Origin: Chrysomallon squamiferum
Lineage: Eukaryota > Mollusca > Gastropoda > Neomphalida > Peltospiridae
Direction of reading: 5' to 3'
DNA: 64,000 nt
Assembly: GCA_012295275.1 (NCBI GenBank)
Contig: CM022677.1
Coordinates: 12,451,723-12,515,722 of the forward strand
The notes under the pieces are model-generated. The model saw only the letters and a list, made by a program, of their open reading frames with translations. It was not told the origin of the DNA and made no database searches. The position numbers and the translations under genes were made by a program. The stretch's first letter is position 1; every line of letters starts with the position of its first letter. Positions 55,961-64,000 of this stretch are shown piece by piece.

Positions 55961-56154
55961 AATATACTTGTCAAAAATTAATTACCACAAAACTAATTCA
56001 CTAACTCCGGCTTAGAAAAAGTATATTTCTAAAATATATCCAACTCTCTTCCCGGAATTTAAAAATGATTCTTTCTTCTATTACTGCTGCTGTCAGGAAG
56101 AGACAAAAAAAAAAACAGCAACACGAAAACACCCACGAAAAAACAGTATTCTAT

Positions 56155-57165
56155 CATTTTTTACTGTGAAAACCCTATTTACATTCAGAAATGTAGATTG
56201 GGTTAGCGTGTTTTTATAAACAACCGTAGAATTATATGTGAAATCCAAAATGTCGAGAACGTTTCCATACTAATGTGACATTTATTAACAGAATATGTTT
56301 CACTGAAAAGCTAAGTAGGTGTAATTTTACACGACGTTATGAAAACAAGAACCGCCATCACTATTTATGTTACATGTTTTATGTTTGTTAACAGAGGCGT
56401 AGTGGTAATAGTATGTATTAAAAACATGAATCTGGAAATCTAACTCGCTATATTTCTCAGTTTCTAAATTATTCCAGTGGAATATAAGCCATGTATCAAC
56501 ACTTCAGCTAATGTTGAGAAAAGGGTACATAATTCTCTTTCCCTGCAGCATATTATGTTGTTGTTTTTAATTCAGTTTTAGAGATTTAGTTTTAACTGTA
56601 TAATAATATGACATTTTATATTTTCAAAAATGTTTTTTTATGTTCTGTTTGTCAATAAAGAGGACTGAAAAGTGGATATCTCCAGTGTACTTGTCTGTGT
56701 GAAGCTATAGCTACGTCATAAAATATATTGACATCCAGACTGGAGCGATGATGTTAATACTTGAAATATAATGGATATTGAGAAGTATTGAAATCGCATA
56801 AAGATTAACATGTTCTTTCTTTATAGTACTAGTAGTTGTTGTTCTTGTTTATATTTATACTGTATCATTATAGTAAACTTTGCAGGTGTGATTTTACTGT
56901 GAAAACTGTGTGTACATTCAGAAATGTAGATCGGGGTTTCGGGTTGGCGTGTTTTTATAAACAACAGTAGAATTATATGTAAAATCCAAAATGTCCATTT
57001 TATGTTTCATTTTAGTACACCAGAACATGTTTCACTGAAAAGCTAAGTAAGAGTAATTTTACACGGCGTTATAAAAATAAATAACTTCAGTACCGCCATC
57101 ATGATATATGGTACATGTTTTATGTTTGTTAATAGAGGAGTAGCGATAATATTATGTATTGAAAA
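56155..57165. repeat. Direct duplication, two ~270-bp copies 730 bp apart
   Basis: ACATTCAGAAATGTAGAT, GCGTGTTTTTATAAACAAC, GTAGAATTATATGT, CACTGAAAAGCTAAGTA, GTAATTTTACACG and CATGTTTTATGTTTGTTAA run in the same order at 56170-56410 and 56905-57145. The copies differ by indels and scattered changes. Confidence 0.85.
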
Positions 57166-57339
57166 ATACAGGTCTTCTTTTTTAATTAACAATATTAGTT
57201 AATATTATTTCGCATAATAAAGAGTAAATAAATAAAAAATAAGACTAATTTTTCATTATCTGGTATAATACACCTGCAATAATGAATAATGAATCAACTT
57301 TTAAGAATGCGCATGAAAAATATTGAGTGTCTTCCACAT

Positions 57340-57340
57340 A

Positions 57341-57396
<56 letters not shown>

Positions 57397-57412
57397 GTCA
57401 TTATTATTATTA
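57340..57412. repeat. (ATT)n microsatellite at a splice acceptor
   Basis: ATT run ending TATTCAG, which forms the polypyrimidine tract and acceptor of the lectin exon at 57418. Confidence 0.9.
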
Positions 57413-57417
57413 TTCAG

Positions 57418-57578
57418 GATTGCTGCAGGTCTATGAACTCGTATCTGATGATTTTCTCATCATTGTGCGAAAACAAAGACCTCACCACAGAGCTGTATCT
57501 ACGTCACAACTATTTCATGATATTTCAGTTTATCATTTAGACTACTACTACTACTATTACTACTACTACTACTACTAT

Positions 57579-57613
<35 letters not shown>

Positions 57614-57930
57614 GTACTACTACTATTACTACAACTACTACTTCTACTACTACTAGTAATACTACTATTACTACTACTACTACTAGTACTACTACTACTA
57701 CAACTACTACTGCTACTACTAGTACTACTACCATTACTACTACTACTACTACTATTACTACTACCACAGCTACTACTAGTATTACTACTGTTACTACTGC
57801 TACTATTACTACTACTATCACTACTACTACAGATTATCATCACAAAGAGTATTTACTTTTTGAAGTCGGTGCTTAGTTCCGAATAATAATAATAGTAATA
57901 ATAATAATAGTAGTAGTAGTAGTAGTAGTA

Positions 57931-57970
<40 letters not shown>

Positions 57971-58443
57971 TAATAATAATCATAATAATATAATGAGTAT
58001 GTTCATACCAATAACAACAACAAAAAGAGGTACATTTTCGTACCATATATTCGTTGCCGCTACTTCTATTGGTACTAACAGTATTACTTCTACTAAGGCT
58101 GCTACTACTATTACTAATACCGCTAACAAGAGTATTATCGTTTAATAAAACATTTCTTTTATGTTATTATATTTTTTTAGACGTTACTGATCACTGACTT
58201 GGAATGACTGACATTCAGTTTGAAGGGAAATATGTGGGTTTAGCAGATATTCTCGAGAAGAGCTTGATTACACGAACTGGGCTGAGAAGGAACCGAATAA
58301 CGCGGGGGAGGTGAAGACTGCGCGTTTGTAACAAAATCTTCCAGTTACTGGCAGTGGATTCACACAAACTGCAACAACAAAACATGGGCTTCGTTTGCGA
58401 ATACGATCCACTGGACTGGATCACACTAGACACACACACATAA
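57418..58443 (+). CDS. C-type lectin domain gene (EPN type), 3' exons, frame broken three times
   Basis: Exon 57418-57494 (acceptor TTATTCAG, donor GTATCT) encodes LLQVYELVSDDFLIIVRKQR then PHHRA, the central helix/strand part of a C-type lectin fold. Exon 58219-58443 (acceptor GACATTCAG) joins in phase 0 and reads FEGKYVGLADILEK. It then continues in three successive frames: DYTNWAEKEPNNAG, then EDCAFVTKSSSYWQWIHTNC, then MGFVCEYDPLDW, ending TAA at 58441-58443 with an overlapping AATAAA. The EPN motif is the mannose-type calcium/sugar motif of the family. The usual WND before the next cysteine is WIH here, so calcium binding is doubtful. The shifts lie at 58263, 58310-58311 and 58379-58382; each would be cured by one more base in a doublet or run. 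The first exon (signal peptide, first Cys pair) was not found. Either a pseudogene or a good gene with consensus deletions. Confidence 0.7.
57541..57832. repeat. (ACT)n trinucleotide field in the lectin intron
   Basis: Nearly 300 bases of ACT with AGT, ATT and ACA variants between the two lectin exons. Minus-strand and plus-strand frames are homopolymeric and spurious. Confidence 0.95.
57880..57985. repeat. (AAT)n/(AGT)n microsatellite
   Basis: AAT, AGT then AAT triplets in the same intron. Confidence 0.9.
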
Positions 58444-59040
58444 TAAACATCAGTAGAGAGAGACAGGCAACTGCTTGTTTGTTTGTTTGTTATTATTATT
58501 GTTCTTGTTCTTGTTGTTCGTCTTCTTATTTGTTGTTGTTGTTGTTTTTATTATTGAAAGTGCAAACAGGGATTATTTTCAAATTTTAGTTCGTTATTGT
58601 TATTATGGTTAGGACTCATTAAGGATCTGTGGTCTGCAAGGGGTGGTGACAATACAAGGCAGACGGACCTGATCGTAGGTAAATTTGAGGTGGCAAAAAT
58701 AGGAAGATGTTTGCAATTATTTTTAGTTTGTTAATTTTATTTTTTATTTGTTTTAATTTTTTAATTTATTTGTTTTTAATTAGAGACGCTATTACTTGGG
58801 AAGATCCTCTGTAAATTTATGCACGAAGTTAACAAAGTTTGCTGTCGTTTAACCCATTGAATCCATCTTTGGTTTACGCTGAAACTGTAAAGAAAAATAA
58901 AGCTTCGTTTCATCGGTCATCCATGGCAGTCACTAGTTAATGTTAGACACACCTTGACTAAGTCACTGACTGCTTTAGTGAGTTACTTAGTCACTATTCT
59001 TTTCTGAGTAATTGTTTTAAAGTCTTTCTCAAAGACTGTC
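58444..59040. other. No gene seen
   Basis: 3' flank of the EPN-type lectin with GTT runs. A small GC-richer patch at about 58610-58690 has no recognisable function. Confidence 0.45.
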
Positions 59041-59049
59041 CGTCTGTAT

Positions 59050-59357
59050 GTGACAACAATAGCGACAACAACAACAACACCAACAACAATAATAGTAGTG
59101 ATGATGATACCAACAAAATAATTGATGTAATTCAAAAATAACAACAACAATAGTAACAAGAACAGCAACAATAACAACAGTAATAATGTCAAAAATAATA
59201 AATATAATTATAGCTATAACAACATCAATAATAACAATATAATAATAAATAGAACAATAACTATAACAATAATAACAATAAAAACAACGACAATAGCTAA
59301 ACAATAAAATAACAACAATAATTATAATATAATAGTAATAATAATAATAGTAATAAC

Positions 59358-59395
<38 letters not shown>

Positions 59396-59640
59396 GAAGA
59401 AGAAGAAGAAGAAGAAGAAAAAAAAGAAAAAGAAGACAACTGCGACTACAGATGCAACAGCATCAATAAGAATAACAATAACAATATTAAAAATAATGAT
59501 AATATGATAATGACGTTGATAATGGTAGTAGTAGTAGTAGAAGTAGAATAAGAGCTAATATAGTAGTAGGTGTGGTGGGACTAGTAGTAGTCGTAGTAGT
59601 AGTATCATCAATAGCAGTAGTGGCCGTAGTAATCATGATA
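59050..59640. repeat. AAC/AAT/GAA/AGT trinucleotide field
   Basis: Long stretch of degenerate triplets, changing from AAC to AAT, to a GAA run at 59394-59420, to AGT. The long minus-strand frame is Ser/Tyr/Val low complexity. Confidence 0.9.
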
Positions 59641-60404
59641 ATGTAATAAACACACTTAATGATAATTTCAAATATGTTTCTTTAATTCTTTACCATTTAT
59701 AACATTTGGCAATATTTAAATACTAACATTTTTTTTAAAGTTAATTTTATATTCTCAAAGTGCATTAACTTTTGTAATTTTTTCTTTTTTATTATTTCTA
59801 TTTTTATTCTGTTTTCATTCTTTCTTTTTCTTTTCCTTTCTGCTTCTCTTTTCTCTCTGTATTTATTGTCTTATTTTATTACGAACTAGCTGAATACTGT
59901 GTCTGTTTCTGTCATGCACATCGGAGAATGTGTTCTTTGATGTCTACTCAGGTTTAAAACATTTATTTTATTTTACTCTACATTTCGCATTGTTTAGCAC
60001 GTAGTGTCAGCTCTGTTTTAATCATTTTCACCGTCCTCTGTTTCTGTGCTCTATGACACATTTATGTATATATATTTTTATTTCAATGTGCGTTTTTATT
60101 TTCTTTGAAATACTATAAGCACATATTTCTTTTTCTTGTGCATCTGTTGGACTGTTCATTTACATATCAAAATCTTTAAGAAACTTTTATTTTGTTTTTA
60201 TACGCTTTTGAATATTTTATGAAACAATATAATACTGAATTCTTTTCATTGCACATGCATGAATACCATCTGGTGATACAAGCATCTGAATGTTTAAGAT
60301 ATTTATAATTCATTTTATTATTATTATTTTTTACCTTATTTTAACGTGTTCTATGATTAAACAACATAAGCCAGCATTAAACCTTTTCCTTATTGTATTA
60401 CGTC
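59641..60404. other. No gene seen
   Basis: T-rich sequence without strong repeats or exon-like segments. Confidence 0.5.
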
Positions 60405-60890
60405 GTGAATTTTTCTATCATTAAAATTCTTAAAACAGAAATAAAAATTAAACCTGTTTCTTCTTGTATTATTGAATAAACCATGAATTTTTTCATTAAA
60501 TATTCTTAAAGTTCAGAAATAAAAATTAAAATTATTGAATATTTTACATCATGAATTTTCTATCATTAAATATTCTTAAAGTTACAGAAATAAAAATTAA
60601 ACCTGTTTCTTCTCGTATTATTGAATATTTTACATCATGAATTTTCTATCATTAAATGTTCTTAAAGTTACAGAAATAAAAATTAAACCTGTTTCTTCTT
60701 GTATTATTGAATATTTTACATCATGAATTTTCTATCATTAAATGTTCTTAAAGTTACAGAAATAAAAATTAAACCTGTTTCTTCTCGTATTATTGAATAT
60801 TTTACATCATGAATTTTCTATCATTAAATGTTCTTAAAGTTACAGAAATAAAAATTAAACCTGTTTCTTCTCGTATTATTGAGCCTTTCT
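60405..60890. repeat. 86-bp tandem repeat, about five units
   Basis: Marker TAAACCTGTTTCTTCT recurs at 60453, 60602, 60688, 60774 and 60860. The last three intervals are exactly 86. Each unit reads through TATTATTGAATATTTTACAT, CATGAATTTTCTATCATTAA and TTCTTAAAGTTACAGAAATA. The earliest unit has lost the CCTGTTTCTT part. Diluted traces continue to about 60945. Confidence 0.95.
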
Positions 60891-61355
60891 TCTTACGTAA
60901 TGATGTCTTTATCACTAAATATTTCTAACGTTACAGAAATAATAGTTTTTTTATTCGTTATCATTTTCATCTCGCATTTCAACTGAAAACGCAGTGTACG
61001 TATTAACAGCCATTTTCTTTTTATAATTCATGTTAAGTAAGATATCTGAATTATATACAAATAATATAATCGCTCATCCATTTCTTGTAGAAAATGCAGT
61101 GCATATATTAAGAGTCATTTTCTATTCATAATTCCTTTTAAGCTGGATGTTTGAAATATTTCTGAAATAAAATACACGTCTATCAAATTCTTGTTGAAGA
61201 TATTAAAAAAAAATACAGTCATTTTTAGGCTTTTAATATACCTGTAAAATTCATATTTTTGGCATTCATTATTCATTTTTCCACCTTTTATTTTATTTAT
61301 TACATATTTTTTGGAAGAGGTGTTTGCATTTTAATTTTACGAAATAAGAAAACGT

Positions 61356-61645
61356 CTGACAGTTTGTGTTTTGCAGTGTCGATACACACAGCGCAGTCAG
61401 TTTGATCCTTCGCCTGACAGTTTGTGTTTTGCAGTGTCGATACACACAGCGCAGTCAGTTTGATCCTTCGCCTGACAGTTTGTGTTTTGCAGTGTCGATA
61501 CACACAGCGCAATCAGTTTGATCCTTCGTCTGACAGTTTGTGTTTTGCAGTGTCGATACACACAGCGCAGTCAGTTTGATCCTTCGCCTGACAGTTTGTG
61601 TTTTGCAGTGTCGATACACACAGCGCAGTCAGTTTGATCCTTCGC
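61356..61645. repeat. 58-bp tandem repeat, exactly five units, abutting a lectin start
   Basis: Units begin at 61356, 61414, 61472, 61530 and 61588 with CTGACAGTTTGTGTTTTGCA and continue GTGTCGATACACACAGCGCA, GTCAGTTTGATCCTTCGC. Only one or two substitutions separate copies. The array ends 16 bases before the ATG of the QPD-type lectin. Each unit contains TTTGTGTTTTGCAG, a textbook 3' splice acceptor. Confidence 0.97.
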
Positions 61646-61661
61646 TGTACAGCAGAGAAAC

Positions 61662-61993
61662 ATGAAGATGTTTACCTTCTCAGCCGTCTGCTTTGTCTCT
61701 ACGTTAGCAACTCAAGTAAGCTTTTCATTCGTTTATATATATGTATGTATGTATGTAAACACACAGAAACATTTAAATAACTGATATATATACATCTGTG
61801 TGTGTATGTGTGTGCAAGTATGCACACTTCTGCATCTTTTTTTTTCATTATGTAGTTGCAGCTTTTTGCGACGTCGGCTTCCAAAGGCTAAACTACCGAT
61901 GCTATTTCATTTCCAGGCCAGGTCTATGCTATTTCATTCCCATCATCCTGAGTCAACGCAGCCGTAAGTCGTCTAATGACGAAATACTACTAT

Positions 61994-62039
<46 letters not shown>

Positions 62040-62388
62040 GTTGCTACTATACTGGCTATAACCGCTACGAATTAATTTCAGTCTCATTTTACTTGCTCGG
62101 TTTGTCTGACCTGATTCACGAAGGCGAGTTTCTGTGGATGTCTAAAAACATAACTGCGAAGTGCTACAATTTCGAAAGCAGTCAGCCGGACAACTCGAAG
62201 GACCACTGCGTCCAGATGAGGCGAGCGATGCGTTCAAGAACTGGTACGACTCCGACTGCTTCCAAACCGGCGGCTTCATTTGTGAATATGCGCCCCTTAT
62301 GACCAATAAAGAAAAAAGCAAACAGACAATGAGATTAGATTTTGCGATTTCCTTTTTTATTATTATTTCTACTGAGATTGAGTATTAA
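61662..62388 (+). CDS. Secreted C-type lectin domain gene (QPD type), interrupted and internally shortened
   Basis: Exon 1 (61662-61715) encodes MKMFTFSAVCFVSTLATQ, a signal peptide, with donor GTAAGC. Exon 2 starts after TGTAG (61856) or TTGCAG (61862), reads CDVGFQRLNYRCYF, and ends at 61962 before GTAAGT. Exon 3 starts after TTAATTTCAG at 62081 and reads FYLLGLSDLIHEGEFLW, then FESSQPDNSKDHCVQM. After a one-base shift it reads ASDAFKNWYDSDCFQTGGF and ICEY. QPD is the galactose-type motif of the family; WND is replaced by WYD. Two one-base losses (T run 61863-61867, GG 62220-62221) would explain the phase conflict and the shift. Exon 2 lacks about 30 residues between CYF and the strand before the intron; it shares only CAGGTCTATG with the matching exon of the EPN-type lectin, as if two exons were fused by a deletion. 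AATAAA at 62303 lies inside the long 3' frame. Perlucin-like by appearance. Confidence 0.7.
61984..62040. repeat. (ACT)n microsatellite in the lectin intron
   Basis: About 18 ACT triplets within the second intron, the same intron and motif as in the EPN-type lectin. Confidence 0.95.
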
Positions 62389-62416
62389 ACTTAAAATTGT
62401 TTTAGAAACTTATAGA

Positions 62417-62417
62417 A

Positions 62418-62452
<35 letters not shown>

Positions 62453-62522
62453 TACACACAAACATGCACACGCACATACATATACACACATACAAACACG
62501 CATACAAAAACACATAAGTACA
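62417..62522. repeat. TA/CA microsatellite field
   Basis: TA run, CA run, then degenerate ACATAC repeats downstream of the lectin. Confidence 0.9.
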
Positions 62523-62527
62523 TAAGA

Positions 62528-62735
62528 TTGTCTTGATGACTGAATGGTAAAGTCGTTCGCCTTCGGAGCCTGGGCGAATGGGTGCCATACGTTCGAGTCT
62601 CGTCAGCGGCATCTGACAGGTTTAGGAGGTCGTGATTGGACTTCGTCCTCCTGCGCCAGTGCCTTCCCGAATATTGTCTATGTGCAGAGTTGAATCAGTC
62701 GTACATAAGACAGAGAATATTCAAATCTTACAATG
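62528..62735 (+). mobile_element. tRNA-derived SINE-like fragment
   Basis: Box A-like TGACTGAATGGT at 62537-62548 and a perfect box B GTTCGAGTC at 62591-62599, 42 bases apart. They are followed by an unrelated body (GTGCCTTCCCGAATATTG, GTACATAAGACAGAGA) that ends in CA/CACC repeats. The acceptor and T stems do not pair, so it is not a functional tRNA. The arrangement is that of a short SINE head plus body. Confidence 0.6.
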
Positions 62736-62800
62736 CATACACCCACACCCACATACACACACACACCTACGCACACACACACATACATACATACATACAC
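62735..62800. repeat. CA/ACAT microsatellite tail
   Basis: CACC, CA and ACAT repeats directly after the SINE-like body, as SINE tails often have. Confidence 0.85.
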
Positions 62801-62929
62801 CGAGAAATGCCTAAGTTACACCAATTCAGAAGAACTCTGTCTTAAAGTGCATGTATCCTTGGCAACCATTTTTACGTCAGATTGGACATGTTTACGGAAG
62901 CATTATGGAGAGAACTGGTAGGACAGGAA

Positions 62930-63880
62930 TAGTTGTAATAGTAACAGTAGCAGCTATTGATGTTAGAATAATAGCAGAAGTAGTATTTTTGTGGTTGTAG
63001 TTATAGTCACAATAGCAGTAATATTAGTAGTATTAGTAATACTAGTAGCAGCTGAAAAAGTTGTTGCTGTTTTATTAGCAGTACTAGTAATAGCTTACTA
63101 GTTGCTGTTATAGAAGTAGTTGTCGGTGTTGTAAAAGTAATAGTTTATAATAGCTGCAAAAGTGGTAGTAGTAGTTTTTCTTTTTAATGTTTGTAATAGC
63201 AGTAGTAGTAGTAGTAGTAGTAGTAGTTGTAAAAGTAGTAATACTTGTTTTAGTAGTGGTATTAACAGTAGTAGTAGTTGTGATAATTGTAGTAGTAGTA
63301 CCAGAAGTTTTATTAAAGATAGTAGTTGTAATAGCTTCAATAGCAGTTATAATTGTAGTAGTAGCAGAAGTAATAGTATTATTAATATTAGTTGTAATGA
63401 TGATGGCAGTAGTATTAGTAAGAGTAATAACAAACGTAGCAGTAGTAGTAATAGTAGTAGTAGTATCAATAGTAGTAGTAGTACTAGTAGAAAAACTGGT
63501 ATTGTGATAGTTGTAGTAACAGAGTAGTAGTAAGAGTAGTAGTAATAGTAAAAGTAGTAGCAGTAGTAGTAGTAGTAATAAGAATAGTAATAGAAGCAGT
63601 GGTTGTATAACAGTAGCAGTAGTAGTAGTAGTAGTAGAAGTAGTAGTAGTATTAGAAACACTGGTATTGTGATAGTTGTAGTAACAGAGTAGTAGTAAGA
63701 GTAGTAGTAATAGTAAAAGTAGTAGCAGTAGTAGTAGTAGTAATAAGAATAGTAATAGAAGCAGTGGTAGTATAACAGTAGCAGTAGTAGCTGTAATAGT
63801 AGTAGTAGTAGTACCAGTAGTAGTAGTAGTAGTAAGAGTAGTACTAATACTAGTAACAGTCGTAGAAAAAGGTGCTGTTA
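62930..63880. repeat. (AGT)n trinucleotide field with a 165-bp tandem duplication
   Basis: Almost a kilobase of AGT with AAT, AGA, GTT and ATT variants. The stretch starting CTGGTATTGTGATAGTTGTA at 63496 is repeated from 63661 (165-bp offset) with few differences. All frames here are low-complexity Ser, Val or Leu. Confidence 0.93.
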
Positions 63881-64000
63881 ATAATGGTTAGAAACTGAGA
63901 TGTTTCAATTTTAAAACGACACAGAATGTGACAGTCACAGCTTCAAGTTTCACTGAGAAAAAACAAATTAACAGTTTTCTTTCTGTCCATGTTTCGAATG

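Noticed and set aside
57327-57843. Poly-Ser, poly-Tyr and poly-Val frames
   Set aside because: ATT and ACT trinucleotide tracts; only the short lectin exon at 57418-57494 within this span is credible.
58215-58439. 74-codon minus-strand frame
   Set aside because: Antisense of the EPN-type lectin exon, which is strongly supported on the plus strand.
61356-61645. CRISPR-like array of regular repeats
   Set aside because: Units are contiguous without variable spacers and the context is eukaryotic; a plain tandem repeat. The same applies to the 86-bp and 65-bp arrays.
62530-62610. Functional tRNA gene
   Set aside because: Boxes A and B are present, but the acceptor, D and T stems do not pair.

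Overview
This is eukaryotic, intron-bearing, very AT-rich DNA (my impression is roughly 70% A+T) saturated with microsatellites, minisatellites and segmental copies. There is no operon-like packing. The recognisable genes are a RING finger / coiled-coil / beta-propeller protein of the TRIM type and two C-type lectin domain genes of the perlucin-like kind. Together with the extreme simple-repeat load they point to a lophotrochozoan, most likely a mollusc. That is inference; I see nothing that fixes the species.

Layout. 1-2 kb: GAGA/GACA compound repeats and tetranucleotides. 2.1-7.6 kb: a minus-strand gene of unknown function assembled from five small exons whose splice phases all agree. 8.36 kb: a short basic ORF on the plus strand. 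9.4-9.75 kb: a satellite unit running into a 200-N scaffold gap. 9.8-25.2 kb: two long copies of one segment (A at about 9.8-15.95 kb, B/C at about 17.2-25.2 kb) with nested direct and inverted sub-copies. The second copy leads into an intact TRIM-like gene (5' exon ending 24183, coding exons 25465-25750 and 25988-27327). The first copy carries only the 5' exon and the start of the intron. 27.8-29.5 kb: a dispersed 400-bp repeat and a tandem array of a roughly 100-140 bp satellite that recurs elsewhere in both orientations. 30.7-34.6 kb: minus-strand coiled-coil gene exons with apparent one-base lesions. 35.2-36.1 kb: a non-autonomous DNA-transposon-like element. 36.2 kb: a terminal exon on the plus strand. 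42.3-44.2 and 49.6-51.9 kb: two copies of a decayed locus. Between them lie a 44-bp minisatellite, a small inverted-repeat element, two short coding exons, a hairpin and a 65-bp satellite with higher-order structure. 53-57 kb: foldback elements and a tandem 0.7-kb duplication. 57.4-58.4 and 61.66-62.39 kb: two C-type lectin genes, one with an EPN and one with a QPD sugar-binding motif, both interrupted. 59-64 kb: trinucleotide deserts, an 86-bp array, a 58-bp array abutting a lectin start codon and a tRNA-derived SINE-like piece.

A cross-cutting observation: six reading-frame or phase breaks in three otherwise convincing genes can each be explained by loss of one base from a homopolymer or doublet. 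This suggests uncorrected long-read consensus errors at least as much as pseudogenes. The TRIM-like gene and the five-exon gene have no such breaks.
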